A stretch of DNA of 64,000 bases. It comes from Anaerolineales bacterium (GTDB taxonomy: Bacteria > Chloroflexota > Anaerolineae > Anaerolineales > JABWBV01). The stretch is from NCBI GenBank assembly GCA_020634875.1, contig JACKAX010000003.1:62001-126000 (forward strand). Reading direction: 5' to 3'. The position numbers and the translations under genes are program-made. Positions 44,234 to 52,806 of this stretch are shown piece by piece. The notes under the pieces were generated by a model. It saw nothing but the letters and a program-made list of their open reading frames with translations, did not search any database and had not been told where the DNA came from. The first letter of the stretch is position 1. Every line of letters starts with the position of its first letter.

Positions 44234-45550
44234 ATGTCTCGAAAAATCACCAAAACCCTTCTGATCGCTATCCCGGCATTCATCTTGGTGGGGGCCGCGC
44301 TCTCCTTTCTTCCTCCTGTCCGCACCCGATTGGAACTTTGGGCCGCGGATATTCGCTACAAATTGAATCCTCCTGAAGAAGTCGTTTTTGTTCCCCAAGA
44401 ACAGGTAAATGCCATCAACCTGGCTGTCACCCAAACACTCCAGGTGCTCCTCGCCCCGACCAACACACCCACCCCTGCACCCTCCCATACCCCGACCCAA
44501 ACCCAACCGGGACCAACCTTCACCCCCACCCTTACCCCCCTCCCGACCGCCACGCCCACCCCTCTCCCCGAAACTGTCCGGCTTTCCGGCTTCAAATACC
44601 AACACCAACACGGTCTCTGGAATTACTGCGGCCCTTCCACCCTCGCTACTACCCTCTCCTATTGGGGCTGGACGGTTGATCGCCAGGAAATCGGGGCTTA
44701 CATTCGCGGCTCCAAAGCCCGTTCGGATGACAAAAACACCATGCCTTACGAGATGCAAAACTACGTCGAAGATCAGGCAGGTTTGCGGATGCTCATCCGT
44801 TACGGGGGTAATTTAGACCTTCTCAAAGCCCTCATCGCCGCGGGATTCCCGCCCATTATCGAAAAAGACGATGTGATTGATGGCGTAGGCTGGCTTGGAC
44901 ACTATCTCCTCCTCGCAGGGTATGACGATGCCAAACAGCAATTCATCTCAATGGATACCTATCACGGTGAAGGGATGCGCTATGCCTACGATGAATTTGA
45001 AGAATCCTGGCGCGGGTTTAACTACATTTTCCTCGTCGCCTACTCCCCTGCTGAAGAAACTGCCCTCCTCAACGTCCTCGGCGATTTTGCTGACGAAACC
45101 TGGGCTACCAACCACGCTCTCGAAATCGCCAACAACGACATCCAAACCCAAGATGGCCTCGCCGAATTCTACGCCTGGTTCAATCGTGGCACGAGCCTCA
45201 ATGCCCTTCTTGATTACACAAACGCCGCTGCTGCTTTCGATACCGCCTTCCGCCTGTACGCCGAACTCCCCACTGCCGCCCGCCCCTGGCGCATGATGTG
45301 GTACCAGACCGGTCCTTATTGGGCTTACTACTATACTGGCCGCTACAACGATGTGATCACCCTCGCCGACCAAACCCTCGACAATATGAACGACCCCATC
45401 CTCGAAGAAACTTTCTACTGGCGTGGCCTCGCCAAACAAGCCCTCGGGGACATTCAAGGGGCGATTGAAGACCTCCAAAAATCTCTCGAGCTTAACCCGA
45501 ACTTTGGCCCGGGATATAGTGCGCTCCAGCAAATTCAGGGAGGCGGATAG
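44234..45550 (+). CDS. C39-like cysteine peptidase with TPR tail (copy 1)
   Basis: 438 residues. An N-terminal membrane anchor (8-28), a Thr/Pro linker (74-112), then a papain-like C39 domain with Cys 132 in NYCGPSTLATTL and His 223 in GHYLLLAGYDD, then a TPR-like tail (ALGDIQGAIEDLQKSLELNP). Probably extracytoplasmic. C39 enzymes often cleave leader peptides after Gly-Gly, but no substrate gene is visible. A paralogue follows. Confidence 0.75.
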   Translation: MSRKITKTLLIAIPAFILVGAALSFLPPVRTRLELWAADIRYKLNPPEEVVFVPQEQVNAINLAVTQTLQVLLAPTNTPTPAPSHTPTQTQPGPTFTPTLTPLPTATPTPLPETVRLSGFKYQHQHGLWNYCGPSTLATTLSYWGWTVDRQEIGAYIRGSKARSDDKNTMPYEMQNYVEDQAGLRMLIRYGGNLDLLKALIAAGFPPIIEKDDVIDGVGWLGHYLLLAGYDDAKQQFISMDTYHGEGMRYAYDEFEESWRGFNYIFLVAYSPAEETALLNVLGDFADETWATNHALEIANNDIQTQDGLAEFYAWFNRGTSLNALLDYTNAAAAFDTAFRLYAELPTAARPWRMMWYQTGPYWAYYYTGRYNDVITLADQTLDNMNDPILEETFYWRGLAKQALGDIQGAIEDLQKSLELNPNFGPGYSALQQIQGGG

Positions 45551-45554
45551 CACG

Positions 45555-45599
45555 TGATAAGTGATAAGTGAAAGGCACTTATCACTTATCACTTATCAC
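45555..45599. repeat. GATAAGT words and their inverted copies
   Basis: GTGATAAGTGATAAGTG on the left, CACTTATCACTTATCAC plus one more copy on the right, making a perfect hairpin with a short loop between the two C39 genes. Confidence 0.8.
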
Positions 45600-45605
45600 A
45601 ACACC

Positions 45606-46922
45606 ATGCCCCGCACCTTCAAACGTCTCATCCTTACCCTCATCACCGTCGCCCTCGCAGCCCTTCTCCTCTACCAACTTCCCCCGATCAAATCCCGGTT
45701 GGAATGGCGGCTCGCGAACGTGCGTGCCCAAGTTTGGCGAATGATCTTCCCCCCCGAAGATGCGGTCTTTGTTCCCAACGTTAACCCTACCCCCACCGAA
45801 TCCGCCGCCGCCAGCACCGAGATCGCCCAACAGGTCGCCGCGACCCTCGAAGCCCTCCTCACCCCTTCTCCTTTTCCCCTTTTCACCCCCTCTCCCTCCC
45901 CCACCTCCCTACCCCCTAACACCTCTACTCCCACCCTCACCCCAACCCTTATCCCTGCCACTGTCCTCCTCCCCGGCATTCGCCACGAATACGAACAATG
46001 GAATAACTGCGGCCCCGCCACGTTGGGGATGCAACTCTCGTTTTGGGGTTGGCAAGGCAACCAGAGCAACACCGCCCCCTTCCTCAAACCGAACCCCCGC
46101 GACAAAAACGTCAGCCCCGAAGAACTCGTCGCTTATGTGGAAACACAAACCGGCTATCATGCCCTCCTCCGCGCGGGCGGCACGCTCGATCTCCTCAAAA
46201 ACCTGATCGCCGCGGGCTTCCCCACCATCGTTGAAAAAACCCTCGATGTCCCTGGTGTGGACGGCTGGATCGGACACTACACCCTCGTCTCCGGTTACGA
46301 CGACACCCAATCCCGCTTTATCACACAAGACTCCTACATCATGGCGGGCTTCCCCGAACCCTACGACAAACTCTACACCGCGTGGCAATCCTTCAACTAC
46401 ACCTTTATGGTCGTTTACCCGCCTGAACGCGAAGCCGAATTGATGCAGGTGCTTGGCTCGTTATCCGACCCCGCCATCAGCTACCAACTCGCCGCCACCC
46501 GCGCCGACGAACAAATCGCCAGCACAACTGGACAAGCGCAATTTTTCGCCTGGTACAACAAAGGCTCCAGCCTCGTCGGCCTCGGAGATTACGTGGGGGC
46601 CGCTGCTGCCTACGATGCTGCGTTTGCCCTCTACCCCCAACTCCCTCTCGAAGAACGCCCCTGGCGCATGACCTGGTACCAGTTCGGCCCCTATCAAGCC
46701 TATTTTGAAACCGGACGTTACCAGGACGTGGTTGACCTCGCCATCGTCACTCTCTACCCGATGGACGAGCAAACCGTCGAAGAAACCTTCTACTGGCGCG
46801 CCCTCGCCAAAGAAAAACTTGGTGATCTCAAAGGCGCGCTGGAAGACATGCAACGTGCGGTAGATTTGAATGCGAATTACACCGCAGCCGCGGATGCGTT
46901 GAAGCGGTTGAAGGGGGGGTAA
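45606..46922 (+). CDS. C39-like cysteine peptidase with TPR tail (copy 2)
   Basis: 438 residues, same length and architecture as copy 1: anchor, Thr/Ser/Pro linker (83-115), Cys 135 in NNCGPATLGMQL, His 224 in GHYTLVSGYDD, TPR tail ending in ALEDMQRAVDLN. Clear tandem duplication with diverged linker. ATG 45606 chosen over an in-frame ATG that lies in the repeat words. Confidence 0.75.
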   Translation: MPRTFKRLILTLITVALAALLLYQLPPIKSRLEWRLANVRAQVWRMIFPPEDAVFVPNVNPTPTESAAASTEIAQQVAATLEALLTPSPFPLFTPSPSPTSLPPNTSTPTLTPTLIPATVLLPGIRHEYEQWNNCGPATLGMQLSFWGWQGNQSNTAPFLKPNPRDKNVSPEELVAYVETQTGYHALLRAGGTLDLLKNLIAAGFPTIVEKTLDVPGVDGWIGHYTLVSGYDDTQSRFITQDSYIMAGFPEPYDKLYTAWQSFNYTFMVVYPPEREAELMQVLGSLSDPAISYQLAATRADEQIASTTGQAQFFAWYNKGSSLVGLGDYVGAAAAYDAAFALYPQLPLEERPWRMTWYQFGPYQAYFETGRYQDVVDLAIVTLYPMDEQTVEETFYWRALAKEKLGDLKGALEDMQRAVDLNANYTAAADALKRLKGG

Positions 46923-47065
46923 ATTCTTTGCGCTGTTTTCACAAAATCGTACTAATCAAGTTTTACAATTGAACGCTACTTGAACCAATTTTTAAACCTT
47001 CGTGTTCTTCGCGCCCTTTGTGGTTAAAATCTTCAAATCCTACGACTTTCCTTCCTCAAATTCCT

Positions 47066-48295
47066 ATGCTCAAACTCCTCCACTTTGCCGACGCCCATAT
47101 AGACATGGCGAACTATGGCCGCCATGACCCCGCCACCGGCCTCCCCGTCCGGGTGATGGACTTCCTCAAATCCCTCGATACCATCGTCGAAGCCGCCATC
47201 GCCGAAAAAGTTGACCTCGTCATCTTCGCCGGAGACGCGTACAAAGACCGCTCCCCCGCCCCCACCTTTCAACGGGAATGGGGCCGGCGGATCATGCGCC
47301 TGTCCCGCGCGGGCATCCCTACCCTGCTCCTCGTTGGCAATCACGATCTATCCCCTGCACTAGGCCGCGCCCACGCGCTCGAAACCTTCAACACCCTCGA
47401 AGTCCCCAACGTCCGTGTTCTCGACAAGCCCCAATTTCTCCGCCCCGCTGATTTGTGGGGTCTCCCGCTTCAAATCATCGCCCTGCCCTGGGTTTCCCGT
47501 TCCGGCATGATGGCCTCCCTCGACTTGCAAACCGAATCCCCCGACGAAATCTACACCCAACTCGAAGAAAAACTTGGCTCGCTCGTGAATCTCTGGCTCG
47601 AAAAAGCCGACCCTGCTCTCCCAACCGTCCTCACTGCCCACGCATCCGTGCAAGGCGCAAAATTTGGCGGCGAACGCAACGTACTCCTCGGCGCGGACCT
47701 CGTTCTCTCCGGCTCGCTTGTCCGCGACCCCCGGCTGGATTACGTAGCCCTCGGTCACATCCACAAGCCCCAAGACCTCAACGAAGGCGCACACCCCCCG
47801 GTCATCTACCCCGGCTCCATCGAACGCGTGGACTTTGGCGAAATTGCCGAAGACAAATTCTACATCGTCGTCAGCCTCGAAAAAGGCCAACCCACCCAGG
47901 CAGAATGGCACAAACTCGAAACCCTGCGTCCCTTCCTCGACCGCTACATCCAACTCGACACCCGCGAAAACGTCACCGAATACATCCTCAGTGCCCTGCC
48001 TAAACCCCAAAAACTCAAAGACGCCATCTTCCGCCTGATCCTCGAATATCCTCGTGATTGGGAAGCGCTCATTGATGAAACCGCCATCCGTGAATATTGC
48101 AAAGAGTGTTTTGAATTCCATTTCATCAAACGCCCCCAGATCGAAATCCGCGCCCGCCTTGCTGACAACCAAAACATCGGCTCCCTCACCCCCCTCGAGC
48201 TTCTCGACCTTTACTGGAAATCCACCCACACCGAGTCCGAAGATGCCGAGGCGCTTCAAAAACTTGCCCAGGAAGTGCTTGCGGTGGGAAGTTGA
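47066..48295 (+). CDS. sbcD: SbcD-like exonuclease (metallophosphoesterase)
   Basis: 409 residues. Metal-binding motifs HFADAHID, FAGDAYKD, VGNHDL and ALGHIHKPQ are in order. SbcD with SbcC (Rad50-like) processes DNA ends and hairpins, but no sbcC gene is nearby. ATG 47066 starts at the conserved N-terminus. Confidence 0.85.
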   Translation: MLKLLHFADAHIDMANYGRHDPATGLPVRVMDFLKSLDTIVEAAIAEKVDLVIFAGDAYKDRSPAPTFQREWGRRIMRLSRAGIPTLLLVGNHDLSPALGRAHALETFNTLEVPNVRVLDKPQFLRPADLWGLPLQIIALPWVSRSGMMASLDLQTESPDEIYTQLEEKLGSLVNLWLEKADPALPTVLTAHASVQGAKFGGERNVLLGADLVLSGSLVRDPRLDYVALGHIHKPQDLNEGAHPPVIYPGSIERVDFGEIAEDKFYIVVSLEKGQPTQAEWHKLETLRPFLDRYIQLDTRENVTEYILSALPKPQKLKDAIFRLILEYPRDWEALIDETAIREYCKECFEFHFIKRPQIEIRARLADNQNIGSLTPLELLDLYWKSTHTESEDAEALQKLAQEVLAVGS

Positions 48296-48356
48296 TTAGT
48301 GTTTGGTTGATCGGTAATTGGTTATCGGTCAGCGCCCCATCAGCAAAATAATAGAT

Positions 48357-48854
48357 ATGCTCTCGATTTCTCAAATTCCTAATACCCCACTCGGCCCGGT
48401 GAATGTCGCCTGGACGGAAAAAGGGGTGCTTGCCGTCGAAATTGGGGGCGATTTGGAAGTGTTCGCCGCACAAATCGGCCAGCGGTTGGGGAGCGTGCCC
48501 ATGCGCGAGGATATCGGTGCCCCGCGCACGCAGGTGGAAGAATATTTGCTTGGGAAACGAACTACGTTTGAGCTAGAAATTGATTGGGCGCTCTGCACCC
48601 CCTTTCAGCGTCAGGTATTGGAATTACAACTAGCCATCCCCTTCGGAGAAACCCGCACCTACGGACAACTCGCCGCCCAATTGGGCCAACCCCGCGCCGC
48701 GCGGGCAGTGGGCCGCGCCGGTGCGACGAACCCGATTCCCCTCATCATCCCCTGCCATCGGGTGCTTGGCTCGGATGGTAGTTTGCGTGGGTACGGTGCC
48801 CCTGGCGGGGTTAAAACCAAAGCCTGGCTTCTAGCATTAGAGCGGCAGCAATAA
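48357..48854 (+). CDS. ogt: Methylated-DNA-protein cysteine methyltransferase
   Basis: 165 residues. Active site IPCHRV with the acceptor Cys, and the helix-turn-helix AAQLGQPRAARAVG for DNA binding. Reverses O6-alkylguanine by self-alkylation. Ada-type N-domain is absent. Confidence 0.93.
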   Translation: MLSISQIPNTPLGPVNVAWTEKGVLAVEIGGDLEVFAAQIGQRLGSVPMREDIGAPRTQVEEYLLGKRTTFELEIDWALCTPFQRQVLELQLAIPFGETRTYGQLAAQLGQPRAARAVGRAGATNPIPLIIPCHRVLGSDGSLRGYGAPGGVKTKAWLLALERQQ

Positions 48855-48884
48855 AAAAAGCGCACGAGAAATCGTGCGCTTTTT
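48855..48884. terminator. Bidirectional terminator with GAAA loop
   Basis: AAAAAGCGCACGA-GAAA-TCGTGCGCTTTTT, between the convergent ogt and small-protein genes. Confidence 0.88.
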
Positions 48885-48900
48885 CGATGAGCCTTTCGGG

Positions 48901-49098
48901 CTAGCTTTTCTTCAAAACGGGCAAGCCGTTTTTGCTTTCCGAAACGGCATATCCTGCAGGAACAGCATCCAGGGCACCCGTTGGTTTCACTTCTTTTGAG
49001 AAAAAGTATAGGGTTTGTTCTTTGCCGCTTTTTAGCGTGGTTTTGCTGGAGTGCAGGTAGTACACCACTCCTTTGGAATTTTTGTAGCTGTAAGCCAT
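48901..49098 (-). CDS. Conserved small protein, 65 residues
   Basis: Reads as a full small protein with YYLHSSKTTLKSGKEQTLYF, FSKEV and LPVLKKS. I recall similar short proteins in Chloroflexota and cyanobacteria but know no function. AAGGAG lies at ideal distance before the ATG. No membrane segment. Confidence 0.7.
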   Translation of the reverse strand: MAYSYKNSKGVVYYLHSSKTTLKSGKEQTLYFFSKEVKPTGALDAVPAGYAVSESKNGLPVLKKS

Positions 49099-49238
49099 GA
49101 GTCTTCTCCTTCTCGAAGGGATTTATAGCGAAAGATTTCGCTTGATAAATGCGAGTATATCATTACATTTTTAGATTGATCCTGGTAATTTCGAGGGAAT
49201 TTTAGAGAGATTTATTCGGGGATTCTCCTGATTGTGAT

Positions 49239-50627
49239 CTATTTTCCCGTTAGTAATCGCCGGGCTGCGCGGTTGTGCCGCTCGACCAAATGGGGTAAAT
49301 CTACCGTCATCAACTGCCCGGCCTTTACGACGAACTTCCCGCCTACGAGGGTGTAGTCTACCGTAGTGGGTTGGCAAAAGACCAATGCCGCGAGGGGGTC
49401 GTGTCCCGCACCGGTGAACTCCAGGCGATTCAAGTTGACGGCAAAGAGATCGGCGCATTTGCCGGGGGCGAGGGAACCGATGTCGGTGCGGCCCAGCACG
49501 GACGCGCTGCCCCGCGTGCCGATTTCTAGGGCCTGGCGAGCGGTCATCAGTGGGGGTGCGTTTTCGGCGGAGAGGGACGCGCCACGGAGACCGGCATCCA
49601 GCCGCGCGAGGAGCATGGCTTGACGGGCTTCGGCGAGCAGATGGGAGCCATCGTTGCTGGCGGAACCATCCACCCCCAGCCCGACGTTTACCCCCGCCGC
49701 GCGCATTTTCATCACCGGGGCAATGCCCGACGCCAAACGCATATTCGAGCACGGGCAGTGGGCCACGCCGCAACCTGTGTGGGCGTACAGGGCGATTTCC
49801 GCGTCATTGACGTGGACGGAGTGGGCAAACCAGACATCGTGCCCGATCCAATCCAGTTCTTCCATCAAAGCAACGGGGCGTTTGCCGAACATCTCGATGC
49901 AAAAGACTTCTTCGTCGGCGGTTTCGGCGAGGTGGGTGTGGAGGTGAACGCCATACTCCCGCGCGAGGGCTGCGCTTTGTCGCATGAGTTCGGGCGTGAC
50001 GCTGAACGGCGAGCAAGGGGCCAGCACCACGCGGGTGAACGCGCCTGGGTTGGGATCGTGATACTGCTCGATCAGGCGGGTGCTTTCGCGCAGGATCGCG
50101 TCTTCGTCTTCTACCACGCTGTCCGGGGGGAGGCCGCCTTTGCTTTCGCCCAGACTCATGGAGCCGCGGGACGCGTGCAGACGGACACCGATCTCTCGCG
50201 CGGCGTGGATTTCGTCGTCGAGTTTGGAGCCGTTGGGGTAGAGGTAAAGGTGATCGGAGGCAGTGGTGCAGCCGGAGAGGGCGAGTTCGGCGAGAGCGGT
50301 TTGGGTGGAGGTGTAGATGTCATCGGGGTTCATCCGCGCCCAGATGGGGTAGAGGGTTTTTAACCAGTTGAAGAGGTTGGCGTTTTGGGCCGCGGGGACG
50401 GCGCGGGTGAGGGTTTGGTAGAAATGGTGATGGGTGTTGATCAGCCCGGGGAGAATGACGTGATCGGTCAGGTCGAGGATTTCGTCAGCTTCGGTGGGTA
50501 GTTCGGCTGTGGGGCCGACTTGTTCGATAAAGCCATCGCGGATGAACAGACCGCCATCGGGGATTTCGCGGCGGGCGTCGTCGAAGGTGGCGAGGAGGGT
50601 TGCGTGGGTGAGGAGGAGGGTGGACAT
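49239..50627 (-). CDS. Amidohydrolase, 8-oxoguanine deaminase-like
   Basis: 462 residues of the metal-dependent amidohydrolase superfamily: HxH in NTHHHFYQ, His of HLHTHLAE, later His and Asp in CGVAHCPCSNMRL and LGVDGSASND. The segment ASRGSMSLGESKGGLPPD matches 8-oxoguanine deaminases (to uric acid), which would clear oxidised guanine. SAH/guanine deaminase activity cannot be excluded. Start ATG 50627 (or 50633) is only 15-20 nt after the folD terminator and has no clear ribosome site. Confidence 0.8.
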   Translation of the reverse strand: MSTLLLTHATLLATFDDARREIPDGGLFIRDGFIEQVGPTAELPTEADEILDLTDHVILPGLINTHHHFYQTLTRAVPAAQNANLFNWLKTLYPIWARMNPDDIYTSTQTALAELALSGCTTASDHLYLYPNGSKLDDEIHAAREIGVRLHASRGSMSLGESKGGLPPDSVVEDEDAILRESTRLIEQYHDPNPGAFTRVVLAPCSPFSVTPELMRQSAALAREYGVHLHTHLAETADEEVFCIEMFGKRPVALMEELDWIGHDVWFAHSVHVNDAEIALYAHTGCGVAHCPCSNMRLASGIAPVMKMRAAGVNVGLGVDGSASNDGSHLLAEARQAMLLARLDAGLRGASLSAENAPPLMTARQALEIGTRGSASVLGRTDIGSLAPGKCADLFAVNLNRLEFTGAGHDPLAALVFCQPTTVDYTLVGGKFVVKAGQLMTVDLPHLVERHNRAARRLLTGK

Positions 50628-50642
50628 GGGCATAATGGAATT

Positions 50643-50686
50643 AAAAAAGAATGGACGGGGTTTGACAACCTCGCCCATTCTTTTTT
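50643..50686 (-). terminator. Terminator of folD
   Basis: GAATGG/CCATTC stem with GGTT/AACC inside and T6 on the minus strand; ends 10-16 nt before the next start codon. Confidence 0.8.
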
Positions 50687-50696
50687 CGACAATTAA

Positions 50697-51584
50697 TTAT
50701 TGTTGGTCAGCCATCTCGGCAGCTTTTAGTGTATTTTGCATCAGCATGGCAATGGTCATCGGGCCAACGCCACCGGGGACGGGGGTGATGGCACCTGCAA
50801 CTTCTTTCGCTTCTTCAAAGCAGACATCGCCCACGAGCCTTTGACCGCTCTTTTTGGTGGGGTCAGGAATCTGGTTCGTGCCTACGTCAATCACAAACGC
50901 GCCGGGTTTGATCCAGTCGCCACGCACCATTTCTGCACGGCCTACGGCGGCGATCAGGATGTCGGCGGAGCGCACCACATCGGGGAGGTTTTTCGTCCGG
51001 GAGTGGCACACCGTGACGGTCGCGTTCCGTTCCACGAGCAAGAGGGCGGCGGGCATCCCGACAATGTTCGAGCGGCCTAACACGACCGCGTTTGCACCTT
51101 CAAATTTTGCGCCCGCTTTTTCGAGCAGGATCATACATCCGTAGGGGGTGCAGGGGGTGAAGGTTGGCGTGCGGCCTTTTTGGGCCAGGCGACCAATGTT
51201 GATCGGATGGAAGCCGTCTACGTCTTTGTAGATGGAAATGGCGTTGAGGACGCGCTCTTCGTCGAGGTGTTTGGGGAGAGGAAGTTGGACGAGGATACCG
51301 TTGACGCGCGGGTCTGCGTTCAAGTCGGCCACAACTTTTTCCAACTCGGCCTGGGAAATATCGGCGGGCAAGGTATGGCCAAAAGATTCGATGCCCAGTT
51401 CTTCGCACATTTTGCGTTTCATGCGGACGTAGACCTGCGAGGCGGGGTCTTCGCCCACTAAAACAGTCGCCAACCCTGGACGGGGGAGACCCCGTTCCAA
51501 ACGGCTGGCGATAGTTTTTGCGATTTCTTCGCGGATTTCCGCGGCGATGGCTTTGCCATCAATGATATTAGAGGGTTGGGTCAT
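50697..51584 (-). CDS. folD: Methylenetetrahydrofolate dehydrogenase/cyclohydrolase
   Basis: 295 residues. Lysine of [22 protein letters not shown] and [13 protein letters not shown] are standard for FolD, interconverting methylene-, methenyl- and formyl-tetrahydrofolate with NADP. ATG 51584 chosen for GGAG and the conserved start; it is 5 nt after the upstream stop. Confidence 0.95.
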   Translation of the reverse strand: MTQPSNIIDGKAIAAEIREEIAKTIASRLERGLPRPGLATVLVGEDPASQVYVRMKRKMCEELGIESFGHTLPADISQAELEKVVADLNADPRVNGILVQLPLPKHLDEERVLNAISIYKDVDGFHPINIGRLAQKGRTPTFTPCTPYGCMILLEKAGAKFEGANAVVLGRSNIVGMPAALLLVERNATVTVCHSRTKNLPDVVRSADILIAAVGRAEMVRGDWIKPGAFVIDVGTNQIPDPTKKSGQRLVGDVCFEEAKEVAGAITPVPGGVGPMTIAMLMQNTLKAAEMADQQ

Positions 51585-51588
51585 AAGG

Positions 51589-52137
51589 TTACTCCACTGA
51601 AACAATAAACTCCCTGTCTTTGATATTCAAGGTGTTTTCGTTATACACGCCGTTGGCCCGGTAGCCAAGGCGAAAACCATAAACATAATGGGCACCAATC
51701 GTGTCGCCGTAATAGGTAATGCGCGCTTTGAAAGTTTCTCCGGGTTGGATGAGAAGTTCGGTGCCTTCGGGGGCATGTCCACTTTCATCTAAAACCACTT
51801 CTCCTGCACTCGTGACAATGGTTACTTGTTGAACATCTACGTGTAAAGAACCATCTGGACTTTCGAGTTGCACCAAGAAAAACTCAACACTCGCCGGATT
51901 TTTCCCGGCGTATTGGAAATCATATTCCACATCGCTTGTATTACGGAGCAGGACAATCGCTTGTCCTTCGCCACCTATGAACGAGATGGGGAAGGCGGTT
52001 TGACGCCAGACGATGATGGCAACTGCTACAAAGATGAGGGCGGCAATCCCTACCCCCACCCAGAGAAAAGAACGTGTTTTACCTTCCTCGGTAGATTTTG
52101 AGCGGGATTGAGGGCGGGCGGGGGCTTTATCAGACAT
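51589..52137 (-). CDS. Membrane-anchored hypothetical protein
   Basis: 182 residues: a charged start, one membrane helix (about 25-45), then a beta-rich exterior domain ([16 protein letters not shown]). No recognised family. Overlaps with the folD ribosome site, so both are one operon. Confidence 0.55.
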   Translation of the reverse strand: MSDKAPARPQSRSKSTEEGKTRSFLWVGVGIAALIFVAVAIIVWRQTAFPISFIGGEGQAIVLLRNTSDVEYDFQYAGKNPASVEFFLVQLESPDGSLHVDVQQVTIVTSAGEVVLDESGHAPEGTELLIQPGETFKARITYYGDTIGAHYVYGFRLGYRANGVYNENTLNIKDREFIVSVE

Positions 52138-52298
52138 TGAAGGATTTACTCCAGAAATAAAGAAATGAACAAGCAGAGCTAAGATTCTCTGTGATTTTGG
52201 CGTGATTATCACCGAAAGTGCAAAAAATTACAATACGCGCTGTGTGGGTGCTCATCAAGGGTTTAAGAATTTTTCGGGTGACTCTCAACCCTGGCGCA

Positions 52299-52352
52299 TT
52301 GACTTAAGTCACACATCTTATTATAATCACAACAAACTTGTAATCATTACAA
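52299..52352 (+). promoter_or_regulatory. Promoter plus Fur-family box of the fur-ATPase operon
   Basis: TTGACT at 52299-52304, 17 nt, TATAAT at 52322-52327. Just downstream of the expected start lies TTGTAATCATTACAA (52338-52352), a perfect 7-1-7 inverted repeat of the shape used by Fur, PerR and Zur. A repressor there would block the promoter, so the regulator is probably self-controlled. Confidence 0.8.
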
Positions 52353-52365
52353 AATAGAGTGTCTT

Positions 52366-52806
52366 ATGTTTACTGAAACTACTTTGATTGAAGATTTACG
52401 CAATGCGGGCTTGCGCCTGACTCCTCAGCGGCTCGCGATTTGCCAAATGTTAGTGAATAACACCGAACACCCCTCTGCTCAAGACATCTTTGAACACCTG
52501 CGTCCACAATATCCATCTTTGAGCCTTACCACTGTTTATAACACCCTGGAAGCCCTCGTCCGGTTGGGAGCAATTCACAATTTGGGTAATGATGTCAGCG
52601 GCACAATCCGATACGATGCCGAAACCACGCCCCACGCTAACCTGATTTGCACTTCCTGCAATCGGATCATTGACTATCACAGTTCCTATGTGCAAGCCCT
52701 CACGGACGAGGTGCGTGACGCGTCCGGGTATCAAATTACCGGTGCGCGTGTCCTGTACTATGGCTTGTGTGATGAATGTCAAGCAAAACAACAAGAAAAT
52801 ATATGA
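52366..52806 (+). CDS. Fur/PerR/Zur-family regulator
   Basis: 146 residues. Winged-helix N-domain (LRLTPQRLAICQML, SLTTVYNTLEAL) and C-domain with two zinc CxxC pairs (CTSC, CDEC) and PHANLIC metal ligands. Which metal or peroxide it senses is not clear, but the operon and box point to iron or peroxide. Last bases overlap the ATPase start (ATGA). Confidence 0.92.
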   Translation: MFTETTLIEDLRNAGLRLTPQRLAICQMLVNNTEHPSAQDIFEHLRPQYPSLSLTTVYNTLEALVRLGAIHNLGNDVSGTIRYDAETTPHANLICTSCNRIIDYHSSYVQALTDEVRDASGYQITGARVLYYGLCDECQAKQQENI

